Shown one piece after another: positions 1 through 6,667 of a stretch of 22,596 nucleotides of DNA (positions are counted from its first letter, which is position 1; every line of letters starts with the position of its first letter). The position numbers and the translations under genes are program-made. The stretch lies in NCBI GenBank assembly GCA_036377055.1, contig DASUZD010000063.1, positions 1 through 22,596 of the forward strand, read 5' to 3'. The stretch is from DASUZD01 sp036377055 (GTDB lineage: Bacteria > Actinomycetota > Thermoleophilia > Gaiellales > Gaiellaceae). The notes below the pieces were generated by a model. It made no database searches and was not told the origin of the DNA. It worked only from the letters and a program-made list of their open reading frames with translations.

Positions 1-1
1 C

Positions 2-916
2 GGCTCGCTCTTCGCCCTAGGTGCGCGAAACGGGCGCCGCGCCTGGATCTACCGGACGCACCGCTGCACGGCCGCCTCGCCGGCGCTCCATCGCGGAACG
101 GTCTTCGCGAGCTTCATGAACCGCGGCGAGTGCAACCAGACGAAGCCGGGCCTCGACGGCCTGGTGGCGGCGGTCTCGGTCGGGCAAGGGAAGGTCCACT
201 GGACGACCAAGATCGGCCCGACCGAGTCGTCGCCGCTCATCGCGGCCGGGCGCGTCTACGTCGGCGATTGGCGTGGGAATGTCTATGCGCTCAACGAGGC
301 GACGGGGAAGATCGTCTGGAGCGCGCAAACCGGCGGCAAGGTGAAGGCCGGCGTCGCGTACGCGCGCGGCCGCATATTCGTCGGCTCGTACGACGGGCAC
401 GTGTACGCGTTCGACGCGCGCACGGGCGGCCGGATCTGGCGAGCCTCCGCGCAGGCGCGGCTCGGCTCGACCGCCACCTTCTACTCGACGCCAGCCGTCG
501 CCTACGGCCGCGTCTACCTCGGGGCGACCGACGGAAAGGTCTACTCCTTCGGCGCGGTGAGCGGCAAGCTCCGCTGGTCGCACGGTACCGGCGGGTACGT
601 CTACAGCTCGCCCGCCGTCTGGAACCGCCGCGTCTACGCCGGTTCCTACGACCACCACTTCTACTGCTTCGACGCCGCGACGGGCGACGTCCGGTGGTCG
701 TTCGACGCGAACGGCCCGATCTCCGGCTCTGCAACGGTGATCGACGGCGTCGTCTACTTCGCGACGCTCGACGGGAGGACGTACGGCTTGAACGCGGTGA
801 CGGGGAAGCAGGTGTGGACGTTCCCGGACGGTAAGTACTCGCCGGTCGTCGCCGACACGCGCCGCCTCTACCTGGTCGGGTACGCCCGCGTCTATGGGAT
901 GGTCCCGCGGCGATGA
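2..916 (+). CDS. PQQ-type beta-propeller repeat protein, 5' partial
   Basis: The frame is open from the first bases of the window, and the propeller pattern is already present before the first in-frame ATG (116), so the true start lies upstream of the window. About seven blades are visible, each with the PQQ/BamB-like pattern: hydrophobic strand, G-x-V-Y-A, D/N-A-x-T-G-x, hydrophobic, W (for example VYALNEATGKIVW and VYAFDARTGGRIW). Such proteins are normally extracytoplasmic scaffolds or quinoprotein-like folds. No enzymatic residues can be assigned here, and the signal peptide, if any, is outside the window. Its stop overlaps the epimerase start by four bases (ATGA, 913-916), indicating translational coupling to a polysaccharide operon. 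A role in assembling or binding surface glycan is inferred from this context only. Confidence 0.9.
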   Translation, partial: GSLFALGARNGRRAWIYRTHRCTAASPALHRGTVFASFMNRGECNQTKPGLDGLVAAVSVGQGKVHWTTKIGPTESSPLIAAGRVYVGDWRGNVYALNEATGKIVWSAQTGGKVKAGVAYARGRIFVGSYDGHVYAFDARTGGRIWRASAQARLGSTATFYSTPAVAYGRVYLGATDGKVYSFGAVSGKLRWSHGTGGYVYSSPAVWNRRVYAGSYDHHFYCFDAATGDVRWSFDANGPISGSATVIDGVVYFATLDGRTYGLNAVTGKQVWTFPDGKYSPVVADTRRLYLVGYARVYGMVPRR

Positions 917-1824
917 AGTTCGCGGTGACGGGCGCGGCCGGGTTCGTCGGCTCGCACCTTTCCGAGGCGCTCCTCGAGCGCGGCCACGACGTCGTCGGCC
1001 TCGACTGCTTCACGGACTATTACGACCCGGCGCTGAAGGAGGAGAACGCGCGCGGGCTCGACGTGAGGCGCGTCGACCTCGCGGAGGACGAGCTCGACTT
1101 CTCCGGCCTCGACGGCGTCTTCCACCTCGCCGGGCAGCCCGGCGTGCGGAGCTTCGGCGACGTCTTCGCGGTCTACGTGCGCCGGAACGTGCTCGCCTCG
1201 CAGCGTGTCTTCGAGGCTGCGGCTCGCGACGGCGTTCGCGTCGTGTTCGCCTCCTCGTCGTCCGTCTACGGCGAGGCCGAGCGGTACCCGACGCCCGAGG
1301 ACACGCCCCCGCAGCCCCTGTCGCCGTACGGGATCACGAAGCTCACGTGCAAGCACCTCGCGAGCGCGTACGCGCGCGCGTTCGGGCTCGACTGCGTCGT
1401 GTTGCGCTACTTCAACGCCTTCGGCCCGCGGCAGCGGCCGGACATGGCCTTCACGCGCATGTGCTTCGCGCTCGCCGACGGCACGGCCTTCCATCTCTAC
1501 GGCGAGGGCGAGCAGTCGCGCGGCTGGACGTACGTGTCCGACGTTGTCGAGGCCACGCTCGCCGCGATGGAGCGGGGCACCGGCACGTACAACGTCGGCG
1601 GCGCGCTCGAGGCGTCGATGAACGAGACGATCGAGCTGCTCGAGCGCATCGCGGGCCGGCGCCTCGATGTCCGCCGCGAGCCGCCGGTGCCCGGCGACCA
1701 GCGGCGCACGAACGCCGACACGACCCGGATCCGGAGCGACCTCGGCTGGCGCCCCGAGGTCTCGCTCGAGCAGGGTCTGGAGGCCCAGTGGTCCTGGGCC
1801 GTCGGTAGAGTCGGCGCGCGGTGA
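913..1824 (+). CDS. NAD-dependent epimerase/dehydratase (extended SDR, UDP-sugar 4-epimerase type)
   Basis: This 303-residue protein is a full-length extended short-chain dehydrogenase. The Rossmann motif TGAAGFVG is at residues 6-13, the SSSVYG stretch at 115-120, and the catalytic YxxxK (Y139, K143) lies in SPYGITK. The block RYFNAFGPRQRPDMAF is characteristic of UDP-glucose/UDP-glucuronate 4-epimerases and related sugar-nucleotide enzymes. The family uses NAD(P) to interconvert or dehydrate nucleotide sugars in the cytosol. The exact substrate cannot be read from the sequence, so no gene symbol is given. It is coupled by 4-nt overlaps to the beta-propeller gene upstream and the Wzz-like gene downstream, which fits a supplier of activated sugar for a cell-surface polysaccharide. 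Confidence 0.93.
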   Translation: MKFAVTGAAGFVGSHLSEALLERGHDVVGLDCFTDYYDPALKEENARGLDVRRVDLAEDELDFSGLDGVFHLAGQPGVRSFGDVFAVYVRRNVLASQRVFEAAARDGVRVVFASSSSVYGEAERYPTPEDTPPQPLSPYGITKLTCKHLASAYARAFGLDCVVLRYFNAFGPRQRPDMAFTRMCFALADGTAFHLYGEGEQSRGWTYVSDVVEATLAAMERGTGTYNVGGALEASMNETIELLERIAGRRLDVRREPPVPGDQRRTNADTTRIRSDLGWRPEVSLEQGLEAQWSWAVGRVGAR

Positions 1825-2732
1825 CCACGCGCGAGACCACACGGCGCCGTCCGCCTCCGCCTGACTTCGAGCCCGAGGACGAGGTCGACCTCGGCCGCTA
1901 CTGGAGCAAGATCGCCGCGCGCTGGTGGCTGCCGCTCCTCGGCCTGATCGGCGGTGCCGCGGTCGGGTACCTGCTCGCGCTCGGCGGCGGCGGGGTCTAC
2001 GTCGCGAAGGTGACCGCCTACCTCGGCGTGCAGTACTCGGTCAGCGGCTCGACCGCGATCCAGAGCCCGAACACGAACCCGCGCACCGTGAACGTCCTGA
2101 TCCACTCCGACGCCGGCATCTCGCGGGCCTCGTCCACGTGCGGCCTCTCGCGCGGCAAGGTGCGGAGCGGCGTCTCGTCTTCGGCCACGACCGGTGGCGC
2201 GGCGCTCGGCGCAGCCGCGAAGGGCACGAACGCTCAGTACGTGACGATCGCGGTCAAGGGCTCCGCGGGCCGTAGGGTCCGCTGCGCGGCGGACAGCCTC
2301 GCGAGGTTCGTGATCGCCAACGTCTCCGGCTACGCGAATACGAAGATCTCCGGCTTCAAGCGCGAGCTCGACGGTCTGGACGCGGCGCTGGCGTCGAACG
2401 CGGCGCGGACGCAGGCGCTGAACGCGGCGGTGAAGAGCTCGAACGGCCTGTCCGCTCTGGACAAGCTCGTCCTGGTCAGCCAGGTCGACAACGCCGAACA
2501 GCGGCGCAGCCAGCTCCTCGACCAGCAGACGACGACGCAACAGCTCCTCGCGCTCGCCGAGAACGTCGAGAAGCCGCGCGTGCTCGGCCACGCCACCGCG
2601 GCGAAGACGACCGCGCGCAGCAAGCGCAACTCCGCGGTCGTCGGCGCCTTCCTCGGCCTGCTGCTCGGGATACTGGCGGCACTGCTCTGGGACCGTTTCG
2701 CGCCGCCGGCCGCTCGCCGGCCTGCTCTGTAG
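1821..2732 (+). CDS. Wzz-like polysaccharide chain-length / co-polymerase membrane protein
   Basis: A 303-residue protein starting with GTG, overlapping the epimerase stop by four bases (GTGA). The topology matches Wzz-type polysaccharide co-polymerases: a short Pro/Arg-rich cytosolic tail, DLGRYWSKIAARWW leading into a first membrane helix (about 36-54), a long extracytoplasmic segment with Gln/Ala/Leu-rich predicted coiled coil (about 165-255), and a second helix (about 272-292) before a basic C-terminus. There is no attached tyrosine-kinase domain. The assignment rests on topology, the N-terminal Wzz-like entry and operon context rather than on strong catalytic motifs. Family members set polymer length or help export. 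The stop TAG abuts the opposing gene's stop with no gap. Confidence 0.75.
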   Translation: MTTRETTRRRPPPPDFEPEDEVDLGRYWSKIAARWWLPLLGLIGGAAVGYLLALGGGGVYVAKVTAYLGVQYSVSGSTAIQSPNTNPRTVNVLIHSDAGISRASSTCGLSRGKVRSGVSSSATTGGAALGAAAKGTNAQYVTIAVKGSAGRRVRCAADSLARFVIANVSGYANTKISGFKRELDGLDAALASNAARTQALNAAVKSSNGLSALDKLVLVSQVDNAEQRRSQLLDQQTTTQQLLALAENVEKPRVLGHATAAKTTARSKRNSAVVGAFLGLLLGILAALLWDRFAPPAARRPAL

Positions 2733-2987
2733 CTACTCGTCGTCCGTCGGCAGGAGGCCGTCCACGAGGGCGACGATCTCGGCGGCGACCGCGCGAACGG
2801 GATGGCCCTCGGCCTCGTGGCGCGCGAAGGCGCGGAACTCCTCCTGCTCCACGTCCGAGAGCTGGCGGAGCGACCACGCGATCCCCTCCAGCTCCTTCAC
2901 CGCGAGATCCGGGTCGCATTCGTCCTCGGTGCTCGTCTCGAGGAACAGCGCCGCGTACAACAGCGCGTGCATGAGGTGCTCGTTCAC
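2733..2987 (-). CDS. small acidic protein of unknown function (84 aa)
   Basis: I do not recognise a named family. From GTG at 2987 the product is a soluble, acidic, alpha-helical protein: MNEHLMHALLYAALF, then ETSTEDECDPDLAVKELEG, an LRQLSDVEQEEF segment and an acidic end (PTDDE). There is no signal peptide or membrane helix. The open frame extends upstream to 3119, but that extension is Arg/Pro-rich shadow sequence of the opposite gene. GTG 2987 is favoured because a TACCGT -10 element lies exactly six bases before it, as in leaderless actinobacterial genes. An internal ATG (codon 6) is an alternative. It is convergent and abutting with the Wzz-like gene and divergent, 44 bp apart, from the glycosyltransferase. 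Confidence 0.7.
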   Translation of the reverse strand: MNEHLMHALLYAALFLETSTEDECDPDLAVKELEGIAWSLRQLSDVEQEEFRAFARHEAEGHPVRAVAAEIVALVDGLLPTDDE

Positions 2988-2993
2988 GCGCAG

Positions 2994-2999
2994 ACGGTA
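2994..2999 (-). promoter_or_regulatory. candidate leaderless -10 element (TACCGT)
   Basis: On the minus strand TACCGT fits the TAnnnT -10 consensus and is followed by exactly six bases (CTGCGC) before the GTG at 2987. That spacing places transcription initiation on or next to the start codon. There is no Shine-Dalgarno sequence upstream of this GTG, which agrees with a leaderless transcript. No clear -35 is visible. Confidence 0.4.
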
Positions 3000-3031
3000 T
3001 CGCCGCCGCGGTCTGTAACGTCCTCGGGCGG

Positions 3032-3973
3032 ATGCTCGAGGGCAAGCGCGTCGCGGTCGTCGTCCCGGCGTACAACGAGGAGCTGCTGATCGCCGAGACG
3101 GTCGCGGGGATGCCGCCACTCGTCGACCGGATCTACGTCGTCGACGACCACTCCCGAGATGCGACGGCCGAGCGAGCGAGGGCGACGAGCGACCCGCGCG
3201 TGGAGGTGATCCAGCACGAGCGAAACGAAGGCGTCGGCGCCGCGATCGTGACCGGCTATAAGCGCGCGCTCGCGGAGCGGATGGACGTCACGTGCGTGAT
3301 GGCCGGCGACAACCAGATGGACCCGGCCGAGCTCGAGGCCCTCGCGCTCCCGGTAGCGCGCGGAGAGCTCGACTACCACAAGGCGAACCGGTTGTTCACG
3401 GGCCAGGCGTGGCAGCTGATCCCGCGGACGCGCTACCTCGGGAACGCGATCCTGTCGCTACTGACGAAGATCGCGTCCGGCTACTGGCACGTCGCCGACT
3501 CCCAGGCCGGCTACACCGCGATCGGCCTCCCTATGCTCGAGCTCTTGGATCTGGATCGCGTGTACAAGCGCTACGGCTTCCCGAACGACCTACTCGTGCA
3601 CCTGAACGTGTGGAACGCGAGGGTGCGCGACTTCCCGTCCCGCCCGATCTACGGCGTCGGCGAGCGAAGCGGCATCCGACTGCGAAAGGTCGTCCCGACG
3701 ATCTCGTGGCTGCTACTGAAGGGCTTCTTCTGGCGGATGAAGGAGAAGTACGTCATCCGCGACTTCCACCCGCTGGTGTTCTTCTACGTGCTGGGCTTCC
3801 TGATGAGCCTCCTGGGCCTGGCGCTGGGCATCGCCGAGGTCGTACTGCGCGTGATGGGCAACCAGATCACGGCGGCGACGGTCGTGCTGGTCGCCCTGCT
3901 CTTGATCTTCGGCTCGCAGTTCACGCTATTCGCCATGTGGTTCGACATGGAGTCGAACAAGGACCTTCGCTGA
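3032..3973 (+). CDS. GT2 family glycosyltransferase with C-terminal membrane helices
   Basis: A 313-residue GT-A fold enzyme. The N-terminal VAVVVPAYNEE (7-17) and VVDDHSRDAT (36-45) are the nucleotide-sugar binding strands of family 2 enzymes. AGDNQMDP (91-98) occupies the metal-binding DxD position, and RYGFPNDLLVHLN resembles the conserved acceptor region of polyprenol-phosphate glycosyltransferases (DPM1/ArnC-like). Two hydrophobic segments near 247-268 and 278-300 anchor the C-terminus. The likely reaction is transfer of a sugar from a nucleotide donor to a lipid-phosphate or membrane-bound acceptor; the donor is unknown. It lies beside the epimerase/Wzz operon but has its own start. A TAACGT element at 3016-3021 may be its -10, implying a very short leader. 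Confidence 0.92.
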   Translation: MLEGKRVAVVVPAYNEELLIAETVAGMPPLVDRIYVVDDHSRDATAERARATSDPRVEVIQHERNEGVGAAIVTGYKRALAERMDVTCVMAGDNQMDPAELEALALPVARGELDYHKANRLFTGQAWQLIPRTRYLGNAILSLLTKIASGYWHVADSQAGYTAIGLPMLELLDLDRVYKRYGFPNDLLVHLNVWNARVRDFPSRPIYGVGERSGIRLRKVVPTISWLLLKGFFWRMKEKYVIRDFHPLVFFYVLGFLMSLLGLALGIAEVVLRVMGNQITAATVVLVALLLIFGSQFTLFAMWFDMESNKDLR

Positions 3974-4035
3974 CCCAGTAAGCCCCGCGGTGTGCGCCTC
4001 GGCGGATTCTTCGTCGTCGGCGGGAGGATAGGGCC

Positions 4036-5982
4036 TCATACGCGACCAATGCTCTCGCGCGACTTTCGGAGATTCTCAAGCCACCGCGCCTTGATGTCAG
4101 CCGCCGCGAGGTCTAACTGCCGCGAACTGAGCTTGCGTCGCCTTTCGACCTCGCGGGATGCGGCAAGGCCGGCGCCAGGCGCCTGAGTCCCGGCCAGCTT
4201 CCTCAGTTCGTCCAGGTTCAGCACGAGCAAGTCGTGCCAGGATCCATGTGCCCTCCGCCATGCCCGATATACGTACCGGAGCTCACGTTGTCTCGAAATG
4301 TCACCGAGCTCATTGAAGAGTTGCTTCTGAACGCTGTATGCGATGAAGAGCTCAATTCGCGTTGGTGGTCCTTCTGCCTCGGCAAGCTCGATGTCGGTGC
4401 CTCGTGGGTCGATCAAGATGTGATCCGCAGTGCGATGAATAAGCTCTGCAAGTTGCACCAAACGCTCTTGAGCAGTTCCCGAGAACGCGGGCAATGCTTC
4501 AATCCGGTGGCCCATCTCGCGACGGATCGCCGCACTGCCATTGATGGCTCGGCGAATGTCTGACGATGGATGTCCGGGATCGGCATCCTGGCGCGGCTTT
4601 GCACTGGCGTGGTCTCTTTCGTTAAGGCCCGCGGCGAAGGTCCGCATTGCGTCAATGGCGGCCGATCGCACTACCACGTGTGGCTCGCCAACGGCCATGA
4701 CGTCTCGCAACCTCTGGGCTAGCTCAACCTCCTCAAGTTCGTCCACTTCGACAGCTTTGACCTCGTCTTCCTCGTTCTTTGTGGGCGGTCGCTCGAAGCC
4801 GAATAATGCGCGAAAGACAAGTGGCGCTAGCGGAAACGCTGAGACGACGAGGCAGCTGAGCGCCCCAGCTCGAACTGGCCGATCTGATAGGACGATGGCT
4901 GCGGCGACGACTCCGAACGCTACCGTGCCCGCACTTCCGAAGACCCGCCGCTGCAGCGTCGTGTGGCGACGGACCCGCTCTTGCGTGACCGCTGAGTGCA
5001 CCATCGCCGCCGAGAAACCGAAAAAGTAGGCAGCGAAAGCGAGGTCGAGGAAGGGCTTCGGCCATAACGCTGCGGAGTCAAGACCAAACGTCGATCCGAA
5101 TAGCGCGAGCCACGAAGCCGCAGCAACGAGATGCAGACGCGCTTCGTCATGCAAAGCGATGTCAGTTGGTCGTACCAGCCAGATGATCGAGATGAAGACG
5201 GTCAGAGCAAACAACCACACCAGTCCCGCAGCAGCGCAGGCGGTACCCCACTTCGTCGGCTGATAGATCCAGCCCTCCCACGCGTCGCGGCCAGGAGAAT
5301 CGCGGAGGAACACGGTCGGATGCAGCAACACAACGGCGGATAGAAGACTAAGGACGACGTAGAGCGCTAGATCGATGTACCCGACGCGCGCGCGTCTGGC
5401 GAATAGACGTCGCGCCCTCCAGCGTCGCGATAGCTCAACGAGCTTCCGCGGCCCTTCCGGCGGCACCTGACCCGAATCAAGAGCCTCGTCCCCGGCGACG
5501 AGTACGGCACGAGTCCAGCAAGCGAGTGCCAGCGGAAGAGCCCACAGCGTCCATCTCGTAGCTACTAGGAAGCGCGTTGATCCGACGACCCCCTTAGGCG
5601 CATAGAGGTGGCCGAAGAAGTAGACAGCGAGACAGGCGAAAGTGGCGGCGGCCGCGCTGAAGGTGAAGGAGTACCGATGGCGCGTGGCGACGTAGACGGC
5701 TGCGAAAACCACCGCCGATAACGCTACGAGCTCGACCCAGAAGAGGCCCCGCGTGGCGCCAAGCCCCGCGAGCAGTCGGCTGCCGAGCAGCGGCTTACTC
5801 AGAAGCAGCGCGACTCCGGTCGGCGGAACGAACCTCAAAAGCACGTACGAGATCGAGAGCGACGCGTCGTCGTCCTCACTTTCAAGTACGTCCTCATCCG
5901 CGGCGATCTCTTGCGTGGTCGCCGTGAGGTTGTCGCTGGCCACAGCAGTCAACAGCCTCAAGTGTTTCGGGGCGGAAGTCAA
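4036..5982 (-). CDS. polytopic membrane protein with large cytosolic C-terminal region, unknown family
   Basis: This 648-residue protein matches no family I can name. An acidic N-terminal stretch (ESEDDDA, about 34-40) is followed by roughly ten hydrophobic segments (about 45-62, 80-99, 107-124, 137-156, 202-222, 248-270, 284-302, 311-330, 347-365, 373-393). Next come a very acidic linker (NEEDEVKAVEVDELEEVE, about 403-420) and about 225 residues of soluble helical sequence containing RLVQLAELIHRTADHIL and YVYRAWRRAHGSWHDLL. No enzymatic signature is evident. The start is uncertain: TTG 5982 gives the longest form, and GTG 5943 is an alternative that keeps all membrane segments. GC content is clearly lower than in neighbouring genes (about 52% in a sampled 60-base line), suggesting horizontal acquisition. 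It is convergent with the glycosyltransferase and divergent from the next gene. Confidence 0.8.
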   Translation of the reverse strand: MTSAPKHLRLLTAVASDNLTATTQEIAADEDVLESEDDDASLSISYVLLRFVPPTGVALLLSKPLLGSRLLAGLGATRGLFWVELVALSAVVFAAVYVATRHRYSFTFSAAAATFACLAVYFFGHLYAPKGVVGSTRFLVATRWTLWALPLALACWTRAVLVAGDEALDSGQVPPEGPRKLVELSRRWRARRLFARRARVGYIDLALYVVLSLLSAVVLLHPTVFLRDSPGRDAWEGWIYQPTKWGTACAAAGLVWLFALTVFISIIWLVRPTDIALHDEARLHLVAAASWLALFGSTFGLDSAALWPKPFLDLAFAAYFFGFSAAMVHSAVTQERVRRHTTLQRRVFGSAGTVAFGVVAAAIVLSDRPVRAGALSCLVVSAFPLAPLVFRALFGFERPPTKNEEDEVKAVEVDELEEVELAQRLRDVMAVGEPHVVVRSAAIDAMRTFAAGLNERDHASAKPRQDADPGHPSSDIRRAINGSAAIRREMGHRIEALPAFSGTAQERLVQLAELIHRTADHILIDPRGTDIELAEAEGPPTRIELFIAYSVQKQLFNELGDISRQRELRYVYRAWRRAHGSWHDLLVLNLDELRKLAGTQAPGAGLAASREVERRRKLSSRQLDLAAADIKARWLENLRKSRESIGRV

Positions 5983-6190
5983 TCTTCACGGCGCTGTCAC
6001 GCAAGCCGCGAGGCGAGAGGACACGCAGAGGACATCCGTGTCGTGTCCCCGTGCTTTCCGCTATCTGGGGGTGGTGCGTCCCTTACGGAGGGAACGGGGT
6101 GCTGCTAGAAGCCGCGTCGTGAGCCAATTTGCCGGATCAGACGCGGAGGGGGAGGGGGTTGTGTCGCGCCCGTCCGGCTGGATGCGCGAA
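5983..6190. other. divergent intergenic region without a recognised gene
   Basis: This stretch separates the minus-strand membrane protein from the plus-strand small secreted protein and must contain the promoters of both. I see purine-rich runs (for example around 6151-6162) but no convincing -35/-10 pair, RNA gene or coding frame. A GGAAC near 6092 followed by CGTC resembles an ECF sigma site, but the spacing is too long. Confidence 0.5.
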
Positions 6191-6196
6191 GGGAGG
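6191..6196 (+). promoter_or_regulatory. ribosome binding site GGGAGG fixing the start at 6202
   Basis: GGGAGG lies five bases before ATG 6202. An in-frame GTG at 6196 overlaps this motif and is therefore a poor start, so the motif decides for the 108-residue form. Confidence 0.65.
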
Positions 6197-6201
6197 TGCG
6201 A

Positions 6202-6528
6202 ATGAAGCGGTTGCTCATGGCGCTCGGGCTTCTCGCCGCAGTCGCAATGTCAGCATTGGTGTTCTCGGCTTCCGGATCGGCGTCGAGCCAGACGCAGTGG
6301 TCGTACGTGTCGCCGTACGCCTGGCTCAAGTCGTGTCCGTACACATGGTGTTCGAACAGGGCGCTTTTGCCGCGCGGCACAGGTGTCATCATGTTGTGCT
6401 GGACTGACAGCCAGTGGGCTCCTGGCAATTACTGGAGCCCACGTTGGTTCGCCGTCTGGAGCTACTACGGGAGCGGGTGGGTTCACTCATCGTACGTGTA
6501 CAACCAGTCGTGGACACCGCACTGCTAG
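6202..6528 (+). CDS. small secreted Trp/Cys-rich SH3-like protein
   Basis: A 108-residue protein with a clear signal peptide: MKRLL, a hydrophobic core to about residue 22, and likely cleavage around ASGSASS (24-29). The mature part of about 80 residues contains ten tryptophans, many tyrosines and four cysteines (45, 50, 66 and 108, the last being the final residue), enough for two disulfides. The pattern ALLPRGTGVIMLCW...W..V.S.Y resembles bacterial SH3-type beta-barrel modules, which often bind cell-wall material. No catalytic domain accompanies it. The assignment as SH3-like is an inference from strand pattern. It lies in the low-GC island, in the same direction as the following anchored protein but separated from it by a strong hairpin. 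Confidence 0.8.
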   Translation: MKRLLMALGLLAAVAMSALVFSASGSASSQTQWSYVSPYAWLKSCPYTWCSNRALLPRGTGVIMLCWTDSQWAPGNYWSPRWFAVWSYYGSGWVHSSYVYNQSWTPHC

Positions 6529-6546
6529 GGACGAGCGCCATCGATC

Positions 6547-6580
6547 GTAGGGGAGGGCGCGCGTGCTGTCCCTCCCCTAC
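6547..6580 (+). terminator. perfect 11-bp inverted repeat, terminator-like hairpin
   Basis: GTAGGGGAGGG (6547-6557) and CCCTCCCCTAC (6570-6580) are exact reverse complements separated by 12 bases, 18 bases after the stop of the small secreted protein. No long T run follows, as is common for high-GC actinobacterial terminators. A GTG in the loop (6563) is in frame with the next gene and preceded by a GGGGAGGG Shine-Dalgarno-like stretch. The hairpin could therefore alternatively sequester that site. Confidence 0.65.
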
Positions 6581-6667
6581 TCCCTCCGCACCAAGGGCGC
6601 GGAGGCCGGCGGTGGTAACCTCCGCTCCGGAGGACCTAGTGGTGTCCCGGACGCACTCGACAGGTTC

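Noticed and set aside
892..1842. Long minus-strand open frame opposite the epimerase gene
   Set aside because: Its product is a low-complexity Arg/Glu/Val/Ala-rich sequence with no fold motifs. It is the mirror of a strongly supported plus-strand gene, as often happens in very GC-rich DNA.
3974..4035. Possible terminator or attachment site between the glycosyltransferase and the island
   Set aside because: No inverted repeat of useful length is seen, and no matching direct repeat was found near 7943-8387.
6086..6117. GGAAC...CGTC pair resembling an ECF sigma factor promoter before the small secreted gene
   Set aside because: The spacing between the two elements is 19 bases; the usual spacing is about 16-17, and no other support exists.
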